A DNA stretch of 64,000 nucleotides from Granulicella sp. S190 (GTDB lineage: Bacteria > Acidobacteriota > Terriglobia > Terriglobales > Acidobacteriaceae). This document shows, piece after piece, positions 42,415-51,587 of the stretch. The stretch is from the NCBI RefSeq assembly GCF_009766095.1, contig NZ_LMUD01000016.1, positions 47,117 through 111,116 of the forward strand. The letters are read 5' to 3'. Under the pieces are notes generated by a model. It did not search any database. It worked only from the letters and a program-made list of their open reading frames with translations, and was not told the origin of the DNA. The position numbers and the translations under genes were made by a program. Positions within the stretch are counted from its first letter, which is position 1; the number at the start of each line of letters is the position of its first letter.

Positions 42415-43770
42415 ATGTCCATTCGTCAACAAATCCGGCCGGTCCTCACGCTTGCCCTCCCCCTCATCCTCGCCGAACTCGGCTGGATGTCCATGGGCAT
42501 TGTCGACACCATCATGGTCGGTCACATGGCCAACCCCGCACTCGCCATCTCCGCCGCTGCTCTCGGCCAGGTCCTCTACAACACCATCGCCTTCGGCATC
42601 GCCGGCGTCCTCCTCGGCCTCGACACTTACCTCTCCCAATCTCACGGGGCAGGCCGCTTCGACGAGGCCAACCGCTGGCTCCTCCACGGTCTTATCCTCG
42701 CTGCCGGACTCGCGCTCACTCTCATCCTCATCATCCTCTGCGCCCCGTTCCTCATGCTTCGCCTGCCTATTGACCGCGCCGTCCTCACCGGCTCGGTCGC
42801 CTTCCTGGGCTCACTCAACTACGGCACCCCCGCACTCTTCCTCTACTTCACACTCCGCCGCTACCTCCAGGCCTTCAACCACGTCCGTCCCATCGCCGTC
42901 GCACTCGTCACGGCCAACCTCATCAACGTCTTCGGCAACTGGTTCCTCATCTACGGTCACTCCTTCGGCCCCATCCACATCCCGGCGCTCGGAGTCACAG
43001 GCGCAGGCCTCGCCACCTCCTTCTCCCGCTGTTACCTCGCCCTCTTCATGGTCATCGCCCTCTGGCGTATCGAGCGTCGCCACCACTATGGGCTTATCAG
43101 CATGGCCCGCCACTTCGAGCCCAATCGCCTCCGCCGCCTCGCCCTCCTTGGAGCCCCGGCAGGCGGTCAGATCTTCGTCGAAATCTCCATCTTCGGCATG
43201 GTCACCTTCCTCATTGGAGTCATGGGGCGCCTTCCCCTCGCAGGCCACGAGATCGCGCTCAACTGCGCTAGCTTCACCTTCATGGTTCCCTTCGCCATCT
43301 CCGCTGCCGCAGCGGTCCGCGTAGGCCAGGCCATAGGCCGCAAAGCTCCCTCTGAAGCAGCCTCGGCGGGTTGGGCTGCTATCCTCCTCGGCGCCGGAGT
43401 CATGGCCTGCTTCTCCGCGGTCCTGTTGCTCATCCCCCATGCCATCGCTGCCAGCTTCACCGCCGACAAAGACGTCATCGCCGCCACCATCCCTCTACTC
43501 TTCGTCGCGGCTATCTTCCAGTTCTTCGACGGGCTCCAGATCACCGCCACCGGCTCCCTCCGCGGAGCAGGAAACACCCACGCAGGCCTCGTCGTCCAGA
43601 TCGTCGGCTATTGGATCATCGGCCTGCCTGTCGGCTATCTCTTCGGCTTTCGCCTCCAATACGGAGCTGTCGGCCTATGGCTGGGACTCTGCACCGGCCT
43701 CATCGTAGCCGGCACCACCCTTGCCCTTATCTGGCACCGCACCACAAAAAAACTCCAAACCGTTACCTGA
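42415..43770 (+). CDS. MATE family efflux transporter
   Basis: A 451-residue protein with twelve hydrophobic segments in two homologous halves. The N-half starts LALPLILAELGWMSMGIVDTIMVGHM, the standard MATE signature with the Asp of DTIMVG, and the C-half repeats it near residue 240 (LGAPAGGQIFVEISIFGMVTFLIG). Such transporters export cationic drugs or metabolites using Na+ or H+. Substrate and ion cannot be determined. The ATG follows an unusual G-run. It converges on the EamA gene. Confidence 0.93.
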   Translation: MSIRQQIRPVLTLALPLILAELGWMSMGIVDTIMVGHMANPALAISAAALGQVLYNTIAFGIAGVLLGLDTYLSQSHGAGRFDEANRWLLHGLILAAGLALTLILIILCAPFLMLRLPIDRAVLTGSVAFLGSLNYGTPALFLYFTLRRYLQAFNHVRPIAVALVTANLINVFGNWFLIYGHSFGPIHIPALGVTGAGLATSFSRCYLALFMVIALWRIERRHHYGLISMARHFEPNRLRRLALLGAPAGGQIFVEISIFGMVTFLIGVMGRLPLAGHEIALNCASFTFMVPFAISAAAAVRVGQAIGRKAPSEAASAGWAAILLGAGVMACFSAVLLLIPHAIAASFTADKDVIAATIPLLFVAAIFQFFDGLQITATGSLRGAGNTHAGLVVQIVGYWIIGLPVGYLFGFRLQYGAVGLWLGLCTGLIVAGTTLALIWHRTTKKLQTVT

Positions 43771-43775
43771 TACCG

Positions 43776-43803
43776 GAGAACTGACACCTGAGAACTGACA
43801 CCT
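43776..43803 (+). repeat. Perfect 14-bp tandem repeat between convergent transporter genes
   Basis: GAGAACTGACACCT occurs twice head to tail and touches the EamA stop codon. Related sequence (GAACTAACAACTGAAACCTG) lies on the other side of the same gene at 44790-44812, and a shorter relative (CTGAGAACTAA) at 2007-2018. Confidence 0.65.
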
Positions 43804-44719
43804 AAGTAACCGGCATCGTCTCCCGCACCGTCGTCTTTGACCGCGTCGTCAAAGTGACAGCCGAAGCCAAAATCAGCCCACCACCAACCCACGCGCTAGG
43901 CCCAAGCCGCTCTCCCAGAACGATCACCCCCAGCAAGCTCCCAATCAATGGCTCCATATTCAAAAGCACCCCAGCCTGTGAGGCCGGAACCTGCGTCATC
44001 CCCCAGTTCCAAAGCAGGGTCGTAGTCGCCGTGCACAACACCCCACTCGCCGCCAGCGCCAGCCACGCCTTCACCGACACCCCCGCCACCGGCGGCAACC
44101 CATAACGCACCGGAACCCACACCATCAACATCACCGTACCGAGCAGCACCCCATACGCCGTCACCACAACATGCGAGTGCCGCCCCATCAGCTGCTTATT
44201 CAAAAGTATCCAGAACAGCGCGATCAGCAGCGAAACCACGACCAGCGCATCCCCAGCCAGCGTCGCCCCGCCCTTCGCATGCACGCCCCCACCGAGCGCA
44301 ATCAGCCCCGCCCCGCACGTCGATCCCGCCAGAGCCACCCACCCCACCCGGTCCATCCGCTCATGGGCATACCCCGCCGCCCCCACAGCAAGAATTACCG
44401 GCATCGTCCCCACCATCAGCGAAGCATGGCTCACCGTGGTAATCGACAACGCATAGAACTGGATCAGAAACTGCAGAGGCACGCCAAGAAACGAAGCCAC
44501 CAGCAGCAATCCCCACTCCCGCCGGTTCAACCCCGGACGATGCGTCACCAGCAGCGGCAGTAGCACCACCATGGCAAACAGAAACCGGTACAGCACCATA
44601 TGTGCGAAGCTCATCTCCGCCAATGCAATCTTGCCGAAGAAGAACCCACACCCCCACAACGAACTAGCCAGCGCACAAGCTCCAAACCCCAGTGCCCGTC
44701 TCTTCTCTAAAACCGCCAT
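43802..44719 (-). CDS. DMT superfamily (EamA) transporter
   Basis: A 305-residue protein with ten hydrophobic segments in two EamA repeats (LASSLWGCGFFFGKIAL near residue 16; a second copy near 160 and LNMEPLIGSLLGVIVLGERLG near 255, the typical tenth-helix phrase). The family exports amino acids or other metabolites. ATG 44719 is chosen; GGAGGG is close upstream, while an earlier GTG at 44737 is an alternative. The M13 peptidase terminator lies just upstream. Confidence 0.9.
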   Translation of the reverse strand: MAVLEKRRALGFGACALASSLWGCGFFFGKIALAEMSFAHMVLYRFLFAMVVLLPLLVTHRPGLNRREWGLLLVASFLGVPLQFLIQFYALSITTVSHASLMVGTMPVILAVGAAGYAHERMDRVGWVALAGSTCGAGLIALGGGVHAKGGATLAGDALVVVSLLIALFWILLNKQLMGRHSHVVVTAYGVLLGTVMLMVWVPVRYGLPPVAGVSVKAWLALAASGVLCTATTTLLWNWGMTQVPASQAGVLLNMEPLIGSLLGVIVLGERLGPSAWVGGGLILASAVTLTTRSKTTVRETMPVT

Positions 44720-44747
44720 CCCTCCACTTTCGCACACTCAATCCCAC

Positions 44748-44780
44748 AAAAACGGAAGAGAGCCGAAAGGCTCTCTTCCG
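44748..44780 (-). terminator. Strong intrinsic terminator of the M13 peptidase gene
   Basis: Perfect 12-bp stem CGGAAGAGAGCC / GGCTCTCTTCCG (44753-44780) with a four-base loop, followed on the minus strand by TTTTTGTGGG. It lies 38 bases after the M13 stop codon. Confidence 0.9.
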
Positions 44781-44817
44781 TCACACCACAGAACTAACAA
44801 CTGAAACCTGACAACTA

Positions 44818-46935
44818 CTACCAGACGCGGCAACTCTTCACCGGCACCATAGGCGCGCCCTTCTTGCAACCAAACGCCGCCGCAAACCCAGGCTGATTCA
44901 CAATTGCACCATTCGCACGAAAGTGATCGGGCGAATGGGGGTCGGTCAACACCTGTGTCCGCACCTGCTCCGGCCTTGAGTTCTCGCACCAGTTCTGCGC
45001 GAAGCCGATATAGAACCGCTGCGGTGCAGTGTATCCATCCTTCTTCGCCGCCAGATCCACACCTTCTTTCTTCGCGCGATCTAGATAAGCCATATACGCC
45101 AGCAGCAAACCACCATTGTCCGCAGTATTCTCGCCCAACGTCAGCTTGCCATTCACCTTCACATCGTCAACCGCGACGAAGCTGCCATACTCGTTCTGCA
45201 GGCAGTCTGTCCGAGCAACGAAGTTCTTCGTATCCTCCGCCGTCCACCAATCGCTCAGATTGCCCTTGCCGTCGAACTTCTTCCCCTCATCGTCGAAGCC
45301 ATGCGTCAGCTCATGCCCAATCACCGCGCCGATATGCCCGTAGTTCGTCGCATCATCCTGCTTCGGATCGTAAAACGATGGCTGCAGAATCCCGGCAGGG
45401 AAGTTGATCGTATTCTGGCTATCGTCGTAGTCCGCATTCACCGTCGGCGGCGTCATGTCCCATTCAAAAATGTTGACAGGCTGCCCGATCTTTGCCAGTT
45501 GCCTGTCATTCTCGAATGCATCCGCACGTCGTGCGTTCCCCAGCGCATCGTCCGGCTTGATCTCCAGCTTGGAGTAATCTCTCCACTTGTCCGGATAGCC
45601 GATCTTATTCGTAACTTCGCGCAGCTTCTCCTTCGCCCGCGTCTTCGTCGCGGCCGACATCCAGTCGAGTTGATCGATGTCTCGTCCCATCGCGGCCTCG
45701 ATGTCTGCAACCATCTTCATCATCTTCGCCTTACTATCCCCAGCAAAGTACAGCTCCACATACACCTTGCCCAGAGCCTCGCCCAACGCGCCATTCACCG
45801 AGTTCGAACAGCGCTTCCAACGCGCCGCTTGCTCCGGCTGTCCATTTAGCTTACGTCCGTAGAAATCAAAGTTCTCCGCATCGAATCGCTTCGGCAATCT
45901 GCCCGCATAAGTCGTCAGCACCTGGTGTCGCAGGTAGGCCTTCAGCGTCTCCAGATTCGTCGCATCAATCTCCTTCATCAGTGCGGGAAAGAAATCCGGC
46001 GTCGAGTTGTTAATCTCCGTGACCTTCGGCGAGTGCACCTCACTTTGGAAATCTTCGAACTTAAAACCCGGCATCGTGGCCTCGAAGGTTGCGATCGGCT
46101 GCAGATGGTACGTCTTTTCCGGATCCCGCATATCGGTCACACCCATCGATGCCTTGGCCAGCGCCGTTTCGAACGTCATGATGGCCTGCGCATCCTTCTT
46201 TGCTTTCTCGGGCGAGCTCCCCGCCAGCTCCAGCATCTTCGCCACATGCGCCACATACTGCTCTCGCAGTTCAACGTCCTTCGCTCCTGCGCGCAGGTAA
46301 TAATCCTTCTCCGGTAACCCGAGGCCGTTCTGCTGCACAAACGCAATCTGTTTCGTGGCGTCCTTGAAGTCCTGCTGCTCTCCATAACCGAAGAACGCGT
46401 TCACGCTTATGCGCTGCAGCTTCCCAATCAACGCTGGCAGCTCAGCCTTGCTCTTCACGGCGTCAATCTCACTAAGCAGAGGTTCAATCGGCGTAACTCC
46501 CTTGGCTTCGATCGCGTCCGTATCCATGCACGCCTTGTAGTAGTCCCCGATCTTCTGCTCATCCGGCGACCGTCCCGCTCCACCAGCAGCCGCTTTATTC
46601 AAAATCCCATTAAGCGATTGGGTGTTCACGTTATACAGCGCATAAAACTGATCCACGCCCGCTTGATCTGCAGGAATCGGATGGTTCGCCGCAAACTTCC
46701 CGCAGGCAAACTTGTAGAAGTCATTGCAGGGGTCCGCTGAAGTATCCAGCGACGTCGCATCGAACCCGGGAATCGGCAGATAGATTTCGGTAGGCTTGCT
46801 GCTATCACTTACCAACTTGATTTGCTGGGCAATTGCAGTATTCCACGCGCCAACGGCAGCTAATGTGATCGCTGCACCCAATCCAACCCGTCGTTTCTGC
46901 AGGACCGGTATCTCCAACATCCATCCGTTCAACAT
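44818..46935 (-). CDS. M13 family metallopeptidase (neprilysin-like), exported
   Basis: A 705-residue zinc endopeptidase with an N-terminal signal (LGAAITLAAVGAWNTAIAQ). HELTH at residues 541-545 provides two zinc ligands and the catalytic Glu; Glu602 in ENTADNGG is the third ligand; the protein ends in CRVW as is typical. DPCNDFYKFACGKF near residue 55 begins the M13 N-terminal domain. ATG 46935 has AAAGGA seven bases upstream; a longer frame to 47019 overlaps the divergent gene and is rejected. Probably acts on peptides in the periplasm. Confidence 0.94.
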   Translation of the reverse strand: MLNGWMLEIPVLQKRRVGLGAAITLAAVGAWNTAIAQQIKLVSDSSKPTEIYLPIPGFDATSLDTSADPCNDFYKFACGKFAANHPIPADQAGVDQFYALYNVNTQSLNGILNKAAAGGAGRSPDEQKIGDYYKACMDTDAIEAKGVTPIEPLLSEIDAVKSKAELPALIGKLQRISVNAFFGYGEQQDFKDATKQIAFVQQNGLGLPEKDYYLRAGAKDVELREQYVAHVAKMLELAGSSPEKAKKDAQAIMTFETALAKASMGVTDMRDPEKTYHLQPIATFEATMPGFKFEDFQSEVHSPKVTEINNSTPDFFPALMKEIDATNLETLKAYLRHQVLTTYAGRLPKRFDAENFDFYGRKLNGQPEQAARWKRCSNSVNGALGEALGKVYVELYFAGDSKAKMMKMVADIEAAMGRDIDQLDWMSAATKTRAKEKLREVTNKIGYPDKWRDYSKLEIKPDDALGNARRADAFENDRQLAKIGQPVNIFEWDMTPPTVNADYDDSQNTINFPAGILQPSFYDPKQDDATNYGHIGAVIGHELTHGFDDEGKKFDGKGNLSDWWTAEDTKNFVARTDCLQNEYGSFVAVDDVKVNGKLTLGENTADNGGLLLAYMAYLDRAKKEGVDLAAKKDGYTAPQRFYIGFAQNWCENSRPEQVRTQVLTDPHSPDHFRANGAIVNQPGFAAAFGCKKGAPMVPVKSCRVW

Positions 46936-47096
46936 TCGATTGTCCTTTACGTACGAAATCTCTGCAGCCTTTGTATCACCAACTCGATGCTGACTATTAT
47001 TTGCTTCCGTTGTCTGCATACGTTGGCGTCATTCGCGCGTCTGTGAAAGCATTACCCCATGCGCTCTCTGATGAGCAGAGATACGTGCTGACTCCC

Positions 47097-48713
47097 ATGA
47101 AGGTTCCCAGATATCTCATTTCGGTGTTACACCGTCTCCCACTCGCGGGAGTCCTCCTTTTATCCATTTCGACAGTCGCTTTTGCGGCTCGCGGCTCCGA
47201 TGCTCCGCTTCGTCTTCCCCTGGAAGGCTTTGGTTTTCAACCTCTTTCCGCACAATTTCTTCTAGCTGGCAGCTCCATGCTGACGCTCCATTACGTCGAT
47301 GATCAGCATCTTCTGCTTACCTTCAGCGCCCGTCACCTTCTCAAGCGCCTTCCCGACGAGCCCGAGGATGATATGGATCGAACGATCGATGCCGTCCTGC
47401 TTGAACTTACCTCCGGCCACATCCTCGCCCGCACAACCTGGCGCACACACGACCATGGGCAATACCTATGGAGCCTGGGCCACGGTCACTTTTTACTACG
47501 CATCCGCGACACACTTACCACCTTTGCTCCGCTTGCCAATCTCTCCACCGGCCAGCCTTTCGCGGAGCACCCTTTCTTATCCACGGACAATCGCCGCATA
47601 GCCGCCGTCATTCTCTCTCCTGATGCTGATCTGCTGACCGTCGAGACCATTCGGCGTACTCCCGCGCCTCCCAGGCCGAAAACTCCTCTCTTCGTCCTCA
47701 CTCCGATCGATCCCGCTCCTGAACCACCTGTCGTTCAAATCAACTTTTATCGCCTTCACCCCCCAATCGAATCTGGTGGCGCAGTTAGATCCAACTTTGC
47801 CGGGGTCATCCACTCTAAAGGCACTGGTGGGGTACCCGTTACGGTAGCGGGCTACCTTTCCACTGTCGACCAAGGCCATCAACACTACGCCTTCGACTTT
47901 CACTCCTACGCCGGCAAGATTGACGAACTTTCTCCCTTCGACTCCACCTGCCGCCCATTTCCACTCTTCGTCAGCCATAGCGAGTTCGTAGTCTTCGGCT
48001 GCCGGAACGGCCAAACCATCGGCGCTGTCGGCGGCTTCAACATGCGTGGTCAGGAGATGTGGGAGCAGGGTCTCTTCGGCGACTTCATCGCTCCATCTCT
48101 TGTCTACGCACCGTCAAGCGGGCGATTTGCCTTGAGTCGAGTCCTTCTTCATTCCTCTGCTGTGGCCGATCAGCCTGTCAGCGCAGACGAGATCTCCTCT
48201 CAAACGGTGGTCGTCTATCAGACTGAAAGTGGTAAGCAGATTCTCCACGTTGACTGCACTCCCATAGAGCGTGCGGGTCAAAACTTCGCTCTTTCTCCAG
48301 ATGGTCTCTCCCTCGCGGTAGTCCACGCAGAAGCCATCGAGATCTACCGTCTTCCCCCTCTTTCGTCGAAAGAAGAAGCTGCAGTTAAACTTGCCCAGAG
48401 CTCTGCGCCGCCCGAGAACGATCTTCCGGTTCACCTCGTCAATCAACTTCATCCAGAGGCGGAAGAGGCCGATTCTACCGTCCAACCCGAAGCTCAACCA
48501 GCCAACGCCGTTACCCCGGTGAACGTTTCCCCCCAAGCGAGTGGTGTCGCTGTAGACGCCACCCAAGCGCCTCCACCGACAAGTGCAGTCCCGGCCGTCG
48601 AGCCCTCAGGCGATACTGTCCAATCGTCTGGCGACCCAGCCCCTGAAGAGCACCGCAAACCGCCTACCCTCTACACCCTGCCCACAGACAAACCCAAAAA
48701 CTCGCCGCAATAA
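47097..48713 (+). CDS. Large secreted protein of unknown function
   Basis: A 538-residue exported protein. ATG 47097 gives a classical signal peptide (RLPLAGVLLLSISTVAFA); an upstream frame to 46971 lacks any. Residues 40-410 contain repeated WD/propeller-like phrases such as QHLLLTFSARHLL, DNRRIAAVILSPDADLLTV and FALSPDGLSLAVVH, so a beta-propeller is likely. The last 130 residues are a Pro/Ala/Val-rich, low-complexity tail. I do not recognise the family. It is divergent from the M13 gene with 161 bases between. Confidence 0.7.
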   Translation: MKVPRYLISVLHRLPLAGVLLLSISTVAFAARGSDAPLRLPLEGFGFQPLSAQFLLAGSSMLTLHYVDDQHLLLTFSARHLLKRLPDEPEDDMDRTIDAVLLELTSGHILARTTWRTHDHGQYLWSLGHGHFLLRIRDTLTTFAPLANLSTGQPFAEHPFLSTDNRRIAAVILSPDADLLTVETIRRTPAPPRPKTPLFVLTPIDPAPEPPVVQINFYRLHPPIESGGAVRSNFAGVIHSKGTGGVPVTVAGYLSTVDQGHQHYAFDFHSYAGKIDELSPFDSTCRPFPLFVSHSEFVVFGCRNGQTIGAVGGFNMRGQEMWEQGLFGDFIAPSLVYAPSSGRFALSRVLLHSSAVADQPVSADEISSQTVVVYQTESGKQILHVDCTPIERAGQNFALSPDGLSLAVVHAEAIEIYRLPPLSSKEEAAVKLAQSSAPPENDLPVHLVNQLHPEAEEADSTVQPEAQPANAVTPVNVSPQASGVAVDATQAPPPTSAVPAVEPSGDTVQSSGDPAPEEHRKPPTLYTLPTDKPKNSPQ

Positions 48714-48743
48714 CATGCAACGGCCGGTTTCAGGTTAGATACA

Positions 48744-48780
48744 AAAAGGCTGGCCACGGTATTCCGTAAGCCAGCCTTTT
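48744..48780. terminator. Bidirectional intrinsic terminator between convergent genes
   Basis: AAAAGGCTGG (48744-48753) pairs with CCAGCCTTTT (48771-48780); the loop holds a smaller ACGG-TATT-CCGT hairpin. The arms give a U-tract in both directions, suiting the convergent secreted-protein and rpsT genes. Confidence 0.85.
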
Positions 48781-48828
48781 GACACTCTATACCCCGATGC
48801 TTCTGTCGTTCGGGAATAACCTAAAAAG

Positions 48829-49107
48829 TTAAGCAGCCTTCTTCGGCGCCACAGCCTTTACACGCGCGTTCAACCGACTCTTGTAACGGCTTGCAGTGTT
48901 CTTGTGCAGGATTCCCTTCTGCACGCTCTTGTCGAGGATCGAAGCAGTCTCGCGGTATTGGGTGGTTGCAGCCGTGTGGTCGCCCTTAGCGAGGGACTCG
49001 CGCAACTGGCGCAGGGTTCCGCGCAGCTTGCTCTTGTTCGAGCGGTTCACCGCAGTTTTAGCTACGGTCTGACGTGCGCGCTTCAAAGACGAAACATGAT
49101 TTGCCAT
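48829..49107 (-). CDS. rpsT: 30S ribosomal protein S20
   Basis: A 92-residue, strongly basic, helical protein of the small subunit. It starts [17 protein letters not shown] and has the S20 pattern of Lys/Arg-rich helices ([36 protein letters not shown]). Length and charge are typical. GAGAGAAGAGAG precedes the ATG. As often seen, it is a single-gene unit; the terminator at 48744 serves its 3' end. Confidence 0.97.
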   Translation of the reverse strand: MANHVSSLKRARQTVAKTAVNRSNKSKLRGTLRQLRESLAKGDHTAATTQYRETASILDKSVQKGILHKNTASRYKSRLNARVKAVAPKKAA

Positions 49108-49554
49108 AAACTCTCTTCTCTCAACCCGTACATTTGTAGGGGAAAATGGGATGCAGGCTCAAGGCCAGCCGACTCTGTATTCAGACACGGCCCACCGCAC
49201 TCCCTGCAATATCTAAGTCTACGGAAACCCGGGCCTTCGGTCAACCCTTCTTGCAGCCGAAAATAGGCCTCAAACCCCATCAAAAGCATCTGATATGTAG
49301 AAAACATGGTGTACCTCGACTCCACATCGGTTCTGCACCAAAATCAATTCATCATTTGCCCCTTGACGCCACCTCTCCGACGTTCTACTCTTTGCCCATC
49401 TTCGACACTAGATTGGCACCTTCCGCCATCCCGGTCGCAGTCAAAGGGCGCAGCCAATGCGCCACCAGCCAGTGTCCGCTCTTCCCTCAAAAACTCCCAA
49501 GTCAACCGGTCATGCACCCAACCCAGCTCCCCCTGACGGAGGTCAGCACACTAC
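49108..49554. other. Intergenic region between rpsT and phoH
   Basis: 447 bases with divergent promoters expected. Short frames on both strands overlap it but have no codon bias or family match. It contains no hairpin with a U-tract, no DnaA box and no repeat of the two families described. GGAGG at 49538-49542 belongs to phoH. Confidence 0.4.
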
Positions 49555-50592
49555 TTGATTAAAAAATCCCTGGAAATCACACCTGGCATTGAGCCCCTGT
49601 ACGGGACCCACGACGAAAACCTCCGCCTCCTCGAGGACAAACTCAACGTCACGATCGATCTCCGCTCCGACGCTATCCACGTTACCGGCGAAGCCACCAA
49701 CGTTGCCCGCGTCGAACAACTCTTCACTGACTTCGACACTCTCCGCAAGTCAGGCGTCAACCTTCATAACGGCGAACTCAACGGCATGCTAAAACTCTTC
49801 GTCGCCGACCCCGCCGCCACCCTCAAGTCCATCGTCGACACCGGCAAACAGCGCTCAGCCGGCGTCAAGCGCATGGTTCAGCCCCGCTCGCCCAACCAGC
49901 GCAAATATGTCGAAGCCATCGAACAGTCAGACATGACCTTTGGCCTCGGTCCAGCCGGCACCGGTAAAACCTATCTCGCCGTCGCCATGGCAGTCAGCGC
50001 CCTCATGGCCAAGAAAGTCAGCCGTATCATCCTGGTCCGTCCCGCAGTTGAAGCCGGCGAACGTCTCGGCTTCCTCCCCGGCTCGCTCCAGGAAAAAGTT
50101 GACCCATACCTCCGTCCCCTTTACGACGCCCTCTACGATCTTCTCGACCCCATGAAGGTCGACAAGCTCCTTGAGTCCAACGTCATCGAGGTCGCACCTC
50201 TCGCTTTCATGCGTGGCCGCACGCTCTCCGACGCCTTCATCATCATGGACGAAGCCCAGAACACCACCATGGAGCAGATGAAGATGTTCGTCACTCGCCT
50301 CGGCAACAACTCCAAGGCCGTCATCACCGGCGACCTCACCCAAACTGACCTTCCTAACCCCAAGAAGTCCGGCCTCCTCGAAGCACTCCACGTCCTCGAC
50401 GGCGTAGAAGGCATTCGTTTCTGCCACTTCGAAGACGTTGATGTCGTCCGTCACCAGCTCGTCCAGCGCATCGTGCGAGCCTACGACAGCTACGGCAAGG
50501 CTCAGCAGCAGCTTCCGCTCCCAATCGGCGAAGCCGCGCTGCCTGATCCAAACCTCGCTCCTACGGCCAAACCCATACCCAAACCCCAATAA
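49555..50592 (+). CDS. phoH: PhoH family ATPase
   Basis: A 345-residue protein with an N-terminal KH-like region (residues 18-60, IDLRSDAIHVTGEATNVARV) and the PhoH ATPase: GPAGTGKT at 132-139, DEAQNTT as Walker B, and TGDLTQTDLP. Its role is linked to RNA metabolism and it commonly neighbours ybeY. The start must be the TTG at 49555: the upstream frame has a stop at 49534 and no other start between, and GGAGG lies 12 bases upstream. The unusual codon may lower expression. GH16 follows after 80 bases. Confidence 0.94.
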   Translation: MIKKSLEITPGIEPLYGTHDENLRLLEDKLNVTIDLRSDAIHVTGEATNVARVEQLFTDFDTLRKSGVNLHNGELNGMLKLFVADPAATLKSIVDTGKQRSAGVKRMVQPRSPNQRKYVEAIEQSDMTFGLGPAGTGKTYLAVAMAVSALMAKKVSRIILVRPAVEAGERLGFLPGSLQEKVDPYLRPLYDALYDLLDPMKVDKLLESNVIEVAPLAFMRGRTLSDAFIIMDEAQNTTMEQMKMFVTRLGNNSKAVITGDLTQTDLPNPKKSGLLEALHVLDGVEGIRFCHFEDVDVVRHQLVQRIVRAYDSYGKAQQQLPLPIGEAALPDPNLAPTAKPIPKPQ

Positions 50593-50672
50593 ATTCAACG
50601 AATCTGCGATAATCAATCACAGGGGGCGAATCCAGCCCCCTGTGACATTTAGTACCAACTGCTCCCCAAGCG

Positions 50673-51587
50673 ATGATCAACATCGAACCTCCAAGTACTT
50701 TCTCCATTCCCGCGCTTCGCCGGCCCGGCCCTAAGTGCACATTTACAAGTGCCTGCCTTGCGCTCGCTCTCGTAGTCGGACTCCAACCCAGCCTCAAAGC
50801 CCAGTCGCCACCGCCCGGTTGGACTTTAGCGTGGAGTGATGAGTTCAACGGCCCCGATGGCTCCTCCCCCGACCCTGCCAAATGGACCTACGACATCGGT
50901 GGCGGCGGCTACGGCAATCACGAGCTTGAGTCCTACACCAACCGTCCCGTTAATGCCGATCTGCAGCACGGCCACCTCGTCATCACCGCCCTCAAAGAGA
51001 CTCACACCGGCCCAGACGGTATCACGCAGCCCTACACCTCCGCCCGCATCCTCACCAAAGGCCTGTTCTCCCAGGCTTACGGACTCTTCGAAGCCCGCAT
51101 GAAGCTCCCAACCGGTAAAGGCATCTGGCCTGCCTTGTGGCTCCTCGGCGGCAACATCGACTCCGATCCCTGGCCTAAATCCGGAGAGATCGACATCATG
51201 GAGAACATCGGCAATCCAACCGAGGTTCACAGCACCCTCCACGGTCCCGGATACAGCGGCGCGCACCCCATCACCGCAAAGTTCACCCTCCCGTCGGGCG
51301 AGGCCGTCAACACTGCTTTTCACCTCTACTCCGTTGAGTGGAGCCCTAACGATATAAAATTCTTCATCGACGATCACCTCATCACCCACCGCACCCCTGC
51401 CGACCTGCCACCAGGTGCCCATTGGGTCTTCGATCATCCCTTCTTTATCATCTTGAATCTGGCCACAGGCGGCGATTGGCCCGGCAATCCCGACCAGACC
51501 ACGACCTTCCCGCAGCAGATGCTGGTTGACTACGTCCGTGTCTACAAGCCAAGCCATACAACGGCTGCAGCGAAGCCCCTTCCATGA
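50673..51587 (+). CDS. Secreted GH16 family beta-glucanase-like protein
   Basis: A 304-residue exported glycosidase. A hydrophobic signal lies near residues 22-43 (ALALVVGLQPSLKAQ) behind an unusually long N-terminus. The jelly-roll domain carries the catalytic GEIDIMENIG with Glu172, Asp174 and Glu177, typical of laminarinase-type GH16 enzymes; WSDEFNG and WPALWLLGG are family phrases. It lies inside the otherwise standard phoH-ybeY-corC cluster, and its stop overlaps the ybeY start (ATGA). Substrate is probably a beta-1,3 glucan (family inference). Confidence 0.9.
   Translation: MINIEPPSTFSIPALRRPGPKCTFTSACLALALVVGLQPSLKAQSPPPGWTLAWSDEFNGPDGSSPDPAKWTYDIGGGGYGNHELESYTNRPVNADLQHGHLVITALKETHTGPDGITQPYTSARILTKGLFSQAYGLFEARMKLPTGKGIWPALWLLGGNIDSDPWPKSGEIDIMENIGNPTEVHSTLHGPGYSGAHPITAKFTLPSGEAVNTAFHLYSVEWSPNDIKFFIDDHLITHRTPADLPPGAHWVFDHPFFIILNLATGGDWPGNPDQTTTFPQQMLVDYVRVYKPSHTTAAAKPLP

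Noticed and set aside
49083..49325. Minus-strand frame containing [12 protein letters not shown] peptide, a phrase often produced by antisense translation of tRNA genes
   Set aside because: The DNA does not fold into a tRNA on either strand; the frame overlaps the rpsT start and has no codon bias.
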